Shown: positions 55,384-64,000 of the stretch, one piece after another
Layout: each line of letters begins with the position of its first letter
Position numbering within the stretch: position 1 is the first letter of the stretch
Assembly (NCBI GenBank): GCA_903883965.1
Contig: CAISCU010000054.1
Location: 62,001-126,000 of the forward strand
Direction of reading: 5' to 3'
DNA length: 64,000 nt
Origin: an uncultured Bacteroidota bacterium
GTDB taxonomy: Bacteria > Bacteroidota > Bacteroidia > UKL13-3
Program-made: the position numbers and the translations under genes
The notes under the pieces: generated by a model
Told to the model about the DNA's origin: nothing
Database searches by the model: none
The model's input: the letters and a program-made list of their open reading frames with translations, nothing else

Positions 55384-56484
55384 ATGAGTAAGAAAGGCAA
55401 AATTTTGGTAGCCATGAGTGGCGGAATAGACAGTACTGTAGCTGCAGTTATGTTAAAAGAAGAAGGCTATGAAGTGATTGGTATTACCATGAAAACTTGG
55501 GATTACCAAAACAGTGGAGGCAGTAAAAAAGAAACAGGTTGTTGTAGTTTAGATTCTATTAACGATGCCCGAAGTATTGCCGTTGAACATGGTATTCACC
55601 ACATGATATTAGATATTCGAGACGAATTTGGTGATTATGTGATAGACAATTTTGTAGAAGAATATTTGGCTGGTAGAACCCCCAATCCTTGTGTTTTATG
55701 CAATACCCATATCAAATGGGAAGCATTGTTAAAAAGAGCCAACCAATTGGACTGTGAATTCATTGCAACAGGGCATTATGCACAAACTAGGTTTGAAAAC
55801 AACCGATATGTCATTTCAAAAGGATTAGACGAACACAAAGACCAATCATATGTTTTATGGGGGTTAACTCAAGAAAGTTTGTCGAGAACCAAATTCCCAT
55901 TGGGTGGATTTCATAAAACAGACATCAAACAAATGGCTTTAGACTGGGGCTACCAAGAACTGGCCAAAAAAGCTGAAAGCTATGAAATTTGTTTCGTACC
56001 AGACAACGATTACCGTTCGTTTTTGAAACACAAAGTTCCTGGGCTAGAAGCTAGTGTTGCAGGTGGAAATTTCGTAAATACGCAAGGAAAAGTATTGGGT
56101 AAGCACAAAGGATACCCATTTTACACCATTGGCCAAAGAAAAGGACTTGAATTGGCCTTTGGAGAACCCATGTTTGTTTTAGAAATCATTCCTGAAACCA
56201 ATACTGTTGTCATTGGCAAAGAAGAAGAATTAAAGAAAAAGGGCATGCTGGTTCGTAATTTGAATCTCCAAAAATATGCCCAATTAGATAAACCCACTGA
56301 AAGCATTACTAAAATTAGGTACAAAGACCCAGGCGCTAACGCTATTTTAGAACAAATAGACAACCAAATGAAAGTGGTTTTTTTACAGGATGTAAAAGGT
56401 ATTGCACCTGGCCAATCAGCTGTTTTCTATGAAGGCAATGATGTAATAGGAGGGGGTTGGATACAAAGTAGTTTTGAGATTTAG
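55384..56484 (+). CDS. mnmA: tRNA 2-thiouridylase
   Basis: A 366-residue ATP-dependent enzyme that thiolates U34 of tRNAs for Lys, Glu and Gln. PP-loop AMSGGIDSTVAAVML (10-24), CCSLDS in the insertion, GRTPNPCVLCN with catalytic Cys103, GHYAQ, KDQSYVLWGL, and the second catalytic Cys in ESYEICFVPDNDYRSFL (~204), then the beta-barrel C-terminal domain ending AVFYEGNDVIGGGWI. Complete. An AATATTTG -7-like box ends six bases before the ATG. It lies 48 bp after the kinase gene. Confidence 0.96.
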   Translation: MSKKGKILVAMSGGIDSTVAAVMLKEEGYEVIGITMKTWDYQNSGGSKKETGCCSLDSINDARSIAVEHGIHHMILDIRDEFGDYVIDNFVEEYLAGRTPNPCVLCNTHIKWEALLKRANQLDCEFIATGHYAQTRFENNRYVISKGLDEHKDQSYVLWGLTQESLSRTKFPLGGFHKTDIKQMALDWGYQELAKKAESYEICFVPDNDYRSFLKHKVPGLEASVAGGNFVNTQGKVLGKHKGYPFYTIGQRKGLELAFGEPMFVLEIIPETNTVVIGKEEELKKKGMLVRNLNLQKYAQLDKPTESITKIRYKDPGANAILEQIDNQMKVVFLQDVKGIAPGQSAVFYEGNDVIGGGWIQSSFEI

Positions 56485-56488
56485 AAAG

Positions 56489-56848
56489 CTATCTCATTAC
56501 TTTTTCAAGTGTTTTACCTTTGGCCAATTCATCTACTAATTTATCTAGGTACCTAACCTGACGAGTAATTTCATTTTCTAGTTCTTCAATCCTATAGCCA
56601 CAAATCATTCCTGTAATTTTGTGAGCATTTGGATGTAGTTGCGACCTTTCAAAAAACTCCTGAAAATTCACTTTTTCAGCTATCAACAATTTCGTTTCCG
56701 ACGCATTAAATCCTGTTAACCATTCTATGATTTGTAAAAGTTCTAATTCTGTCCGGCCTTTCTTTTCTAATTTGGCTAAATACAGGGGGTAAACCGAAGC
56801 AAAAATCATTTTGGCCATGCGTTCATTGTGAATGGGTGTTGTATTCAT
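56489..56848 (-). CDS. DUF2200 protein
   Basis: A 119-residue soluble helical protein. The opening HNERMAKMIFASVYPLYLAKLEKKGRTELEL and the central IIEWLTGFN, then HPNAHKITGMICGYRIEELENE identify DUF2200, a widespread family of unknown function. Start ATG at 56848. Converges with mnmA, 4 bp between stops. No operon partner. Confidence 0.88.
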   Translation of the reverse strand: MNTTPIHNERMAKMIFASVYPLYLAKLEKKGRTELELLQIIEWLTGFNASETKLLIAEKVNFQEFFERSQLHPNAHKITGMICGYRIEELENEITRQVRYLDKLVDELAKGKTLEKVMR

Positions 56849-56883
56849 CTATCAAGAATTAAGACAAATCAGATTTACTTTTA

Positions 56884-56918
56884 AAAGAAAATCCCCGGAT
56901 ATTTTGCAATACCGGGGA
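56884..56918 (-). terminator. Terminator downstream of the DUF6580 gene
   Basis: Stem CCCCGG/CCGGGG extended by TATT/AATA across a one-base bulge and a TTGC loop; in the minus-strand sense it is followed by a T-rich stretch. It lies 22 bp after the stop of the DUF6580 gene. Confidence 0.78.
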
Positions 56919-56940
56919 CTTCAATATGTTGTCTAAATAA

Positions 56941-57456
56941 TTAAACAGCTTTCTTGAAGAAAGGCACATTGATTGTAATCAAGTAATAGGCTCCAAACAA
57001 AACTGAAGCATAGAATACATCACCTAATATGGCATTCTTAAGGAAAGGAATACCTGCCAAATACGATGAAATGATACCATCAAAAGTGTGTGGGTACAAA
57101 GTAGTCGGATAAAACAGTGCAAAATTGGTAAACAAAAAGAACACCAAACTACTCAACATTGAAACACCCAACACATTGACTATTCCGGCTTTTTTTCTCA
57201 ACAAGAAACCCATTAAAATGGTTAAACCAAAACCTAAATAAGGAACAACCATTTCATATCCGTAAAGTCCAATATACAAATCACTGATAAACAATGCCAA
57301 AAATGGAACTAAAATGGCCATGATTCTATTGGAAATTAAGGCGCCTGAAAACAAAGCAATTGCACCAAGTGGCGTAAAATTTGGCAAATGACCAATTAAT
57401 CTAAAAGCGCTTGCCAATAAAATGAGTCCGGTAATAAGTATAAAACGATTTTTCAT
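56941..57456 (-). CDS. DUF6580-type putative transport membrane protein
   Basis: A 171-residue integral membrane protein with five to six helices. FRLIGHLPNFTPLGAIALFSGALI (~18-41) is the family signature; LVPFLALFISDLYIGLYGYEMVVPYLGFGL follows, then FFLFTNFALFY and LKNAILGDVFYASVLFGAYYL. Relatives look like substrate-binding S components of ECF transporters for a vitamin or metal (inference from fold). I looked for a riboswitch in the 211-bp divergent gap and found none. Start ATG at 57456. Confidence 0.82.
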   Translation of the reverse strand: MKNRFILITGLILLASAFRLIGHLPNFTPLGAIALFSGALISNRIMAILVPFLALFISDLYIGLYGYEMVVPYLGFGLTILMGFLLRKKAGIVNVLGVSMLSSLVFFLFTNFALFYPTTLYPHTFDGIISSYLAGIPFLKNAILGDVFYASVLFGAYYLITINVPFFKKAV

Positions 57457-57599
57457 GATTCAGTTATTCTGTTTTTAACAGCTACGAAAGTAACGTGCTT
57501 TGTTAAAAATCAAAAGTCAAATTATACTTGGTTGTACACATTCGGCTATTTTTTTACACAATATGACACCACAAATTCATGTTAAAAGTAAATAAAAAA

Positions 57600-57630
57600 T
57601 TTGTCGCAATCTCTTATTAGCCTTATTTTG
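57600..57630 (+). promoter_or_regulatory. Promoter of the M16 peptidase gene
   Basis: TTTG (57600-57603), 19 nt, TTATTTTG (57623-57630), the same box and spacing as at the 7.1-kb lipoprotein gene. Leader about 32 nt to the ATG at 57668. Confidence 0.5.
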
Positions 57631-57667
57631 CAACGATTTAAATACAAAAACATTTATACCATCAGAT

Positions 57668-60580
57668 ATGAAGAAACAAGCAATTGTAAAAATCCTCATG
57701 GCCGTATTCCTTTTGCAACAATCAGGAATGCTATTTGGCCAACAACCTGCCGGTTCGGCAAGCTTGCCTACACAAACACAACTTATTGAAAAAGTAACAG
57801 CCAACCCAGGTGAATTAAAAATTGCCTACGAAAAATACCGTTTACCAAACGGTTTAACCCTAATTGTACATGAAGACCATTCAGATCCTATTGTACATGT
57901 TGAAGTTACTTACCATGTTGGTTCCGCTAGAGAAACACCTGGTAAATCTGGTTTTGCGCATTTTTTTGAACACATGATGTTCCAAGGTTCATTACACGTA
58001 AAAGACGAAGAGCATTTTAAAATTGTTCAAGGTGCTGGTGGTCAAATGAACGGAACAACTAACCGCGATAGAACCAATTATTTTGAAACCATGCCTTCTA
58101 ATTATTTAGAAACAGCATTGTGGTTAGAAGCAGACAGAATGGGTTACTTATTAGATTCTGTTACTCAAAAGAAATTTGAAGTTCAGCGTTCAACTGTAAA
58201 AAATGAAAAAGGAGAACGTGTAGACAACAGACCTTATGGTAAAGTTGATGAAATCAAAGACGCTACCTTATACCCATCAGGTCATCCGTATAGCTGGCCA
58301 ACCATCGGTTATTTAGAAGATCTTGACCGCGTAAATGTAGAAGATTTGAAAAATTTCTTCATGCGTTGGTATGGACCAAACAATGCTTGTGTGGTTGTTG
58401 CTGGTGATGTAACTCCTGCAGATGTGGTTAAATTAACTGAAAAATATTTTGGTACCATTCCAAGAGGACCTGAGGTTAGAGCACAAAGAATTGAACCAGT
58501 AAGATTGCCTGATAACCGCTATGCCAACTATGGTGACAATGTTTTTTTACCATTGTATTATATCGTTTACCCAACTGTTAAAAGTTACCATGCAGATGAG
58601 CCTGCATTGGATTTATTAGGTACCATTTTGGGTTCAGGAAACAATTCTATATTCTATAAAAACTTTATCAAATCAGAAAAAGCATACGAAGCCTCAGTTT
58701 TCCATTCTTCAAGTGAATTGGCTGGTGAGTTTACTTTAGCAGTATTGCCTTTGCCAAATATTGATGGTGACATTGATGTTGAGAAAATGGTTGGAAGCAC
58801 ATTAGAAGAATTTGAAAAAAATGGCATTAACGACGATGACTTGGCAAGAGCTAAAGGTAGTTTAGAAAGCAGTGTTATTTTCAGCATGCAAAGTGTAGCT
58901 AGTAGAGCTAGCACCATCAGTTCTTTGTGGTATACTTCTCATGGCAACCCAAGATTGGATAAAAACTACAACATGAACGATGAATTGGCTCGTTACCAAA
59001 AAGTAACCAAAGAAGACATCATGCGTGTTTACCAAACATATATTAAAAACAGAAAATATGTGATGGTGAATGTATTTCCTAAAAGAGCCAATGCTGCTGT
59101 TTCTAAGGAAGAAACCAAATCACAAACCAGTTCTGGAACAACTGTAAAATCAGAATTGGAATACAAAGGGCTTTCATACACTGCACCAAAAGACAATTTT
59201 GACCGCAGCAAAAGACCAGATGCTGGTGCCTCTAAATCGCCTGAAATTCCTTCATTTTACTCAGCTACTTGGCAAAATGGTATAAAAGTAATTGGCAGTG
59301 AATCTAAAGAATCACCTGTAGTAACTTTGTTGTTAACTATGAAAGGTGGAAACATTGCAACTGGAGACCCTGCAAAAACTGGTTTGGCTGGCTTAACAGC
59401 TGATATGATGGAGGAAGCAACCCAAAACTTTACTTCTGAACAGTTTCAAAATGAATTGGCTAAAATTGGAAGTACCATTAGCTTTGGCGCTTCATCAGAT
59501 GCCACAACTGTTCAAGTAATTACCTTAAAAAAGAACATTGATGCCACATTGAGATTGTTTGAAGAAAAATTAATGAGACCAAAATTCAATGCTGACGAAT
59601 TCAAATTGAACCAATCTCAAACTTACCAAGGTATCAATTCTGAAAAATTTGATGCTGGAGCAACTGCAAACTTAGCTTTCAACAAATTGGTATTCGGAAA
59701 AACCATAGCTGCTGAGCCTGTAAATGGCACTTTGAAATCAATCAAATCTATTTCAGTTAAAGACATTCAAAATTATTTCGATAAATTTTATGGTCCTGAT
59801 TTTGCTACTTTAACCATAGTTGGAGACATTACAGAATCTGAAATCATGTCTAAATTAGATTTCTTAAAAAATTGGAAAAAGAAGAACATTGTATTCCCAA
59901 CTTTACCAGAGCCACCTGCAGCTTTAGCTAACAACAAACAAATTTATTTGGTTGACAAATACAAAGCAGCTCAATCAGAAATCAGAATTGGTATTGTTGG
60001 TCAAAAATATGATTGGAACGGCAAATACTTTAAAACCAATGCCATGAATTTCCCGTTGGGTGGCAATTTCAATAGCCGTTTAAACTTGAATTTAAGAGAA
60101 GACAAAGGTTTCACTTATGGCATTCGTTCAAGCAACTATGGTTTCAAAGACAGAGTAGGTGCTTACCAAATTGCAACTGGTGTGCGAACATCTGCTACAG
60201 ACAGTGCTATGAAAGAAATCATGATGGAAGTAAACCAATATGCTCAAAGTGGCATAACAGACGAAGAAATCAAATTCATGAAAAATTCTATCACACAAAG
60301 TGATGCATTGAGGTATGAAACTACCTTCCAAAAAGCTGGATTCTTGAACCGTTTAGTTGAATTTGATTTGCCTAAAGATTATATCAAACAACAAAACGAC
60401 ATTTTAAATGCATTGACCAAAGAAGAAATTAACCAATTGGCTAAAGAAATCTTGCAATCAGATAAAATGACCATTTTGGTTGTTGGTGATAAAGATAAAA
60501 TCAAAGCCAACTTAGAAAAATTAGGCTACAAAACTGTTGATTACAAAGAAGTTGAAGTAGCTACACAAGAAAGAAACTAA
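57668..60580 (+). CDS. M16 family zinc metallopeptidase (insulinase-like)
   Basis: A 970-residue exported double-domain peptidase. Signal peptide to ~24 (GMLFG|QQ). The N-terminal M16 unit has the inverted zinc motif HFFEH (98-102) and the downstream Glu in KNEKGERVDNRPYG (~180-193). A second M16 unit (from ~545: SFYSATWQNGIKVIGSE) has GLAGLTADMMEEATQNF in place of HxxEH and is therefore the inactive partner half; the signature of the C-terminal R/Y pair (REDKGFTYGIRSSNYGF) is present. The fused two-half layout is typical. Likely periplasmic peptide degradation. A terminator follows. Confidence 0.93.
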   Translation: MKKQAIVKILMAVFLLQQSGMLFGQQPAGSASLPTQTQLIEKVTANPGELKIAYEKYRLPNGLTLIVHEDHSDPIVHVEVTYHVGSARETPGKSGFAHFFEHMMFQGSLHVKDEEHFKIVQGAGGQMNGTTNRDRTNYFETMPSNYLETALWLEADRMGYLLDSVTQKKFEVQRSTVKNEKGERVDNRPYGKVDEIKDATLYPSGHPYSWPTIGYLEDLDRVNVEDLKNFFMRWYGPNNACVVVAGDVTPADVVKLTEKYFGTIPRGPEVRAQRIEPVRLPDNRYANYGDNVFLPLYYIVYPTVKSYHADEPALDLLGTILGSGNNSIFYKNFIKSEKAYEASVFHSSSELAGEFTLAVLPLPNIDGDIDVEKMVGSTLEEFEKNGINDDDLARAKGSLESSVIFSMQSVASRASTISSLWYTSHGNPRLDKNYNMNDELARYQKVTKEDIMRVYQTYIKNRKYVMVNVFPKRANAAVSKEETKSQTSSGTTVKSELEYKGLSYTAPKDNFDRSKRPDAGASKSPEIPSFYSATWQNGIKVIGSESKESPVVTLLLTMKGGNIATGDPAKTGLAGLTADMMEEATQNFTSEQFQNELAKIGSTISFGASSDATTVQVITLKKNIDATLRLFEEKLMRPKFNADEFKLNQSQTYQGINSEKFDAGATANLAFNKLVFGKTIAAEPVNGTLKSIKSISVKDIQNYFDKFYGPDFATLTIVGDITESEIMSKLDFLKNWKKKNIVFPTLPEPPAALANNKQIYLVDKYKAAQSEIRIGIVGQKYDWNGKYFKTNAMNFPLGGNFNSRLNLNLREDKGFTYGIRSSNYGFKDRVGAYQIATGVRTSATDSAMKEIMMEVNQYAQSGITDEEIKFMKNSITQSDALRYETTFQKAGFLNRLVEFDLPKDYIKQQNDILNALTKEEINQLAKEILQSDKMTILVVGDKDKIKANLEKLGYKTVDYKEVEVATQERN

Positions 60581-60603
60581 GTTTCAATTTTGTATTCATT
60601 ACC

Positions 60604-60636
60604 AAAGAGGCGCAATTCTATTGCGCCTCTTTTTTT
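60604..60636 (+). terminator. Terminator after the M16 peptidase gene
   Basis: Stem AAAGAGGCGCAA / TTGCGCCTCTTT with loop TTCTA, followed by a T tract. Confidence 0.9.
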
Positions 60637-60654
60637 GTATCCATTCATTTTGAT

Positions 60655-60676
60655 TACATTTGTTTAAATAATTTCG
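60655..60676 (+). promoter_or_regulatory. Two candidate -7 boxes for the TPR gene
   Basis: TACATTTG (60655-60662, exact, TTTG 17 nt upstream at 60634-60637) and TAATTTCG (60669-60676, four bases before the ATG at 60681). The first would give a short leader, the second a leaderless mRNA. The TTTG of the first overlaps the T tract of the preceding terminator. Confidence 0.45.
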
Positions 60677-60680
60677 ATTC

Positions 60681-62033
60681 ATGAAAAAATTGATTTTGGC
60701 ACTATTAATAGGTGCCGCATTTAGCTCATCAGCTCAAAAAAACAAGGTAGAATCAGCAGCGCTTTACCTAAGAAACAATGAAATGGAAGATGCCAAAAAC
60801 GCCATTAATTTGGCAGTTGAACATCCCGACACCAAAGCAGACCCAAAAGCTTGGTTCTATTATGCTGCCATTTACGATACCATTTACAGAAACCCAGCTT
60901 ATAACAATTTAGCGGATCAAGATTTGGCCGAAAAATTTTATACTGCTTGTAAAAAATGTATTGAATACGATAGCAAAGAGCGCTACAGCTACTATTGCAA
61001 AGACCAAGGTATCATCAATTCTGCATTCATGACCTATTCAAAAGGCATATCTGCTTACGAAGCAAAAGACTTTAAAAATGCCATTAAATATTACCAAATG
61101 GCTTTGGATGTGATTCCAATGGATAAAAACGGAGACCTAAAGAAGAACAATTTATCTGAAAAAAATGTGTATCTATATATGGCTTATGCAGCCATTCAAG
61201 ACAAGGACAATGCCAAAACCAAACAGTATTTGCAAAAATTAATGGACCTCAACTACGAAGACCATATCATTTACATGCAAATGGTGAATATATACTTAGA
61301 TGAGAAAGACACGGCTACAGCCATGAAGTTTTTGGAATCGGCCCGTCAAAAATTCCCATCTGAAAAAGACCTCATCAACCAAGAGTTGAACATTTATATT
61401 ACTCAAGGAAAACAAGATTTATTGTTAGAAAAAATCAATGCCGCCATTGAATTAAACCCAGAAGATTTCCAATTGATTTATGTTAGAGGAAATGTATTTG
61501 ACAACATTGCCAGTGATGAGGCAAAAAAAGCAAAACTTTTTAAAGACAGTATTACTATTTACAACAAAAAGAAGCAAACTGCCAAAGCACAAACAGCCGG
61601 TAAATTAGCTGAATTAGCTACTTCAAATTCGAAAGCACATGTAAAGAAAGCTGAGGCCGATTACTTAAAAGTATTGGAATTGAACCCTGATTACATAGAT
61701 GCCTATTTCAATTTAGGGGCTATGAGCAATAACAGAAGTTCTGAAATTGTAGAAAAAATCAACAATATTACAGCATCAACCCAAACTGAGTACGACAAAA
61801 AATACAAACCTTTGAAAGAACGCCAAGATTCTATTTTAAAAGTATCATTGGGTTATTTCAATTCAGCTTTGGCATTGGCAGAAAGTAAAAAAGATGATAC
61901 ACCTGAAGCTAAAAAAGAAAAGAATGCCTATTTGAGAGATATCTTGTATTCTATTCAACAGGTATATGCCAACTTAGGTGACGAAAAGAAAACCATCGAA
62001 ACTAAAAAGAGAAGAGAAGCAATTGAAGATTAA
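60681..62033 (+). CDS. Exported tetratricopeptide-repeat protein
   Basis: A 450-residue protein with a short signal peptide (MKKLILALLIGAAFSSSAQ) and at least six TPR-like helix pairs: ~25-60, ~115-150 (ISAYEAKDFKNAIKYYQMALDV), ~165-190, ~205-235, ~240-275 and ~320-350 (AEADYLKVLELNPDYIDAYFNLGAM). The C-terminus (~365-450) is a Lys/Glu-rich coiled coil. Typical of periplasmic protein-interaction scaffolds in Bacteroidota. It is flanked by terminators on both sides, hence monocistronic. Confidence 0.88.
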   Translation: MKKLILALLIGAAFSSSAQKNKVESAALYLRNNEMEDAKNAINLAVEHPDTKADPKAWFYYAAIYDTIYRNPAYNNLADQDLAEKFYTACKKCIEYDSKERYSYYCKDQGIINSAFMTYSKGISAYEAKDFKNAIKYYQMALDVIPMDKNGDLKKNNLSEKNVYLYMAYAAIQDKDNAKTKQYLQKLMDLNYEDHIIYMQMVNIYLDEKDTATAMKFLESARQKFPSEKDLINQELNIYITQGKQDLLLEKINAAIELNPEDFQLIYVRGNVFDNIASDEAKKAKLFKDSITIYNKKKQTAKAQTAGKLAELATSNSKAHVKKAEADYLKVLELNPDYIDAYFNLGAMSNNRSSEIVEKINNITASTQTEYDKKYKPLKERQDSILKVSLGYFNSALALAESKKDDTPEAKKEKNAYLRDILYSIQQVYANLGDEKKTIETKKRREAIED

Positions 62034-62050
62034 ACATATTCAATTGTATA

Positions 62051-62087
62051 AAAATAAAGCCCGAACGCAAGTTCGGGCTTTATTTTT
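62051..62087. terminator. Bidirectional terminator with GCAA tetraloop
   Basis: Stem AAAATAAAGCCCGAAC / GTTCGGGCTTTATTTT closed by a GCAA (GNRA) tetraloop, with A/T runs on both sides. Serves the TPR gene and the convergent oxidoreductase gene, whose stop lies a few bases beyond it. Confidence 0.93.
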
Positions 62088-62091
62088 GGTA

Positions 62092-64000
62092 TCAGCCTTG
62101 GTGCGGCCTCAGTTGTATGATGACCATTTTAGAGGTGGGAGTATTGCTTTTATCTGCAACACTTTGAATAGGTACCAATACATTGGCTTCTGGAAAATAA
62201 GTAGCTGAGCAAGTTTGTGGAATATTGAATTCAACAATGATAAACTTACGTGCAATTCTTTCAATGCCATGTTCATTGTTCATCAAATCAACCAAATCAC
62301 CAGCTTTGTATCCTAATTTTTGGCAATCTAATGGATTCATAAAAATAACCCTTCTTTCATTGAAAACACCACGGTAGCGGTCATCCAAGCCATAAATGGT
62401 GGTATTGAATTGGTCGTGACTGCGAATGGTCATCATCATCAATTCATTCTCTTTTAACTGTATGTGGTTGAGTTTTCCTATTACAAAATGAGCCTTTTGA
62501 CTGGTTAACACATTGAATTTTCCTTCTCTAGCCGAGTTGGGCAAATAAAAACCACCCGGTTCTCTAACCCTCACATTGTAATTGGTGAAGCCAGCAATGG
62601 TAAGTTCAATATCTGCTCTTATATGATCGTAATGTTGCAAGTATTTATCCCATTTAACCGGACCATGATTGCCAAATAATTTCAAAGCCAATTCTGCAAC
62701 AATAACAGGCTCACTTTTGAGCAGTGTGGAAACTGGCTTTAAATTCCCTTGCGATTTTTGAATCACACCCATTGAATTCTCACAGCTGATAAATTGAGGT
62801 TCATTGTTCAACATATCCATATCACTTCGGCTCAAACAAGGCAATATGATGGCCTCTTCGCCCGTAACCAAATGACTTCTATTTAATTTGGTAGAAACTT
62901 GTACCGTTAATTTACATTTTTCGAGGGCTTGAGCTGTATAGTTGGTATCAGGGGTGGCGCTTAAAAAATTACCCCCCATAGCCATAAATACTTTTACCTT
63001 ATTTTGGTGCATGGCATGAATGGCTTCTACCACATCGTAACCATGTTTTTGAGGGGGTACAAAACCATATGTTTGAGCAATTTGGTTTAAAAAAGCAGGG
63101 GAGGGCTTCTCATAAATTCCCATGGTTCTATCACCTTGTACATTGCTATGCCCCCTTACCGGACAAGTTCCAGCACCAGGCTTGCCAATGCTACCTTTTA
63201 AAAGTAATATATTCACAACTTCCTGAATGGTTTCAACAGCATTTTTGTGTTGCGTTAATCCCATTGCCCAACAAGCTATGATTTTTTTTCCTTGTTTTAA
63301 ATAGTTAGCGGCTGCTTCAATTTGAGAAAGTTCTATGCCTGAATCAATAGCCAGCTGAGCAATGTCTTCTTTTAAAATTGCTGTTTTCCAGTCTTCAAAA
63401 CCAACCGTATTTGCCTGTATAAAATCAGTATCGATGATTTCAGGGTTTGTTTTTGATGCTTCCAATAACAGTTTAGACAAGGCTTTCAATAGAGCCATAT
63501 CACCATTGAGTTTCACCTGTAAAAACAAATCGGTCAACTTTGATTTAATACCCATCACACCTTTTAAAGTTTGTGGGTTATTGAACGCAACCAAACCTGT
63601 TTCCGGCAAAGGATTGATTGAAATTATTTTACACCCATTGGCTTTTGCTTTTTGCAAAGCACTCAACATACGTGGGTGATTGGTTCCCGGATTTTGACCT
63701 ATAATTAGTATAACATCAGCAATATAAAAATCTTCAAGCGTAACAGAACCTTTACCAATACCAAGCGATTCATTCAATGCGACACCACTTGATTCATGAC
63801 ACATATTGCTACAATCAGGTAAATTATTGGTTCCAAATTGTCTCACCAATAATTGGTAAAGAAACGCAGCTTCGTTACTGGTTCTTCCAGAAGTATAAAA
63901 AACCGCTTCATTTGGATTGTCTAATGCATTGAGTGCATTGGCAATTTTTTCAAAAGCATTTTCCCATTCAATTGGTGTGTAATGAGTAGCACCTTTTGCC
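62092..64000 (-). CDS. FdhF/YdeP-type molybdopterin oxidoreductase, 5' end missing
   Basis: About 635 residues are visible; the frame stays open to the window edge, so the N-terminus lies outside and the GTG at 63849 is internal. Seen in order: EWENAFEKIANAL, FYTSGRTSNEAAFLYQLLVRQFGTNNLPDCSNMCHES, VILIIGQNPGTNHPRML, INPLPETGLVAF, GTCPVRGHSNVQGDRTMGIYE, and a C-terminal molydopterin-dinucleotide domain (MMTIRSHDQFNTTIYGLDDRYRGV). This is the YdeP branch related to formate dehydrogenase H, with Cys near the cofactor instead of a seen selenocysteine; its physiological substrate is uncertain. Confidence 0.9.
   Translation of the reverse strand, partial: AKGATHYTPIEWENAFEKIANALNALDNPNEAVFYTSGRTSNEAAFLYQLLVRQFGTNNLPDCSNMCHESSGVALNESLGIGKGSVTLEDFYIADVILIIGQNPGTNHPRMLSALQKAKANGCKIISINPLPETGLVAFNNPQTLKGVMGIKSKLTDLFLQVKLNGDMALLKALSKLLLEASKTNPEIIDTDFIQANTVGFEDWKTAILKEDIAQLAIDSGIELSQIEAAANYLKQGKKIIACWAMGLTQHKNAVETIQEVVNILLLKGSIGKPGAGTCPVRGHSNVQGDRTMGIYEKPSPAFLNQIAQTYGFVPPQKHGYDVVEAIHAMHQNKVKVFMAMGGNFLSATPDTNYTAQALEKCKLTVQVSTKLNRSHLVTGEEAIILPCLSRSDMDMLNNEPQFISCENSMGVIQKSQGNLKPVSTLLKSEPVIVAELALKLFGNHGPVKWDKYLQHYDHIRADIELTIAGFTNYNVRVREPGGFYLPNSAREGKFNVLTSQKAHFVIGKLNHIQLKENELMMMTIRSHDQFNTTIYGLDDRYRGVFNERRVIFMNPLDCQKLGYKAGDLVDLMNNEHGIERIARKFIIVEFNIPQTCSATYFPEANVLVPIQSVADKSNTPTSKMVIIQLRPHQG

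Noticed and set aside
57457..57667. Possible riboswitch in the 211-bp divergent gap before the DUF6580 gene
   Set aside because: I looked for cobalamin-type and other conserved boxes and stable multistem structure, found none; the gap holds only the M16 promoter.

Overview
This AT-rich window looks like chromosomal DNA of a free-living Bacteroidota bacterium. Three predicted secreted proteins carry the Por/type IX secretion (T9SS) type A C-terminal sorting domain. There is a LruC-type exoprotein, TonB/OmpA envelope genes, a Bacteroidota-type acyl-CoA reductase/ferredoxin pair and the Bacteroidota form of arginine decarboxylase. Upstream of many genes is the phylum's sigma-A-like promoter pattern (TTTG, 19-20 nt, TAnnTTTG) in place of Shine-Dalgarno sequences. 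I cannot place it below phylum level. There is no rRNA, CRISPR array, insertion sequence, prophage or integrase; the window is mostly housekeeping genes, densely packed, with many 4-26 bp overlaps.

Layout. 1-6.7 kb: two large exported proteins, the first cut by the window edge. 6.7-11.3 kb: small lipoprotein, ferredoxin, LuxC-like acyl-CoA reductase, divergent arginase and arginine decarboxylase, and a 46-residue basic protein. 11.3-13.8 kb: tRNA-Leu(GAG), a 46-residue membrane ORF with its own promoter, an aldose epimerase, an SRPBCC protein, and an HTH regulator preceded by a four-copy operator-like array. 13.8-20.1 kb (minus): six-gene operon tonB-like/folC/pseudouridine synthase/HEAT-like/M13 peptidase/M48 peptidase. 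20.1-23 kb (minus): DUF423/SixA/OmpA. 23-30.6 kb (plus): a propeller protein, a YbhN-like flippase and an exported nuclease, then carA, eno and an FtsB-like gene. 30.6-35.9 kb (minus): ABC permease, glycosyltransferase, O-antigen ligase, ChrA, CarboxypepD-like protein. 35.9-42.8 kb: ung, dapD, phospholipase C family, dnaN, beta-barrel, DUF2520, and a periplasmic protein usually mislabelled asparagine synthetase B. 42.8-50.5 kb: DUF3050 and dihydroorotase divergent from lhgO/thioesterase/YihY, then parC. 50.5-57.5 kb: T9SS protein, a Zn-ribbon membrane protein/miaA/phage-type fusion protein operon, a 7TMR-DISM histidine kinase, mnmA, DUF2200, DUF6580. 57.6-64 kb: M16 peptidase, TPR protein and a YdeP-type molybdopterin oxidoreductase running off the end.

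Most genes are core metabolism or envelope functions. The less ordinary signals are regulatory or small-scale: an operator array over the HTH promoter, several start codons lying 4-5 nt after a -7 box (candidate leaderless mRNAs, including a symmetric divergent pair at pyrC/lhgO), recurrent TTG starts, terminators that contain stop codons, two small ORFs with promoters, and a phage-type nuclease-like/GNAT-like fusion gene overlapping miaA. I did not find a clearly new multi-gene system. All family assignments come from reading motifs by eye; no database search was run.
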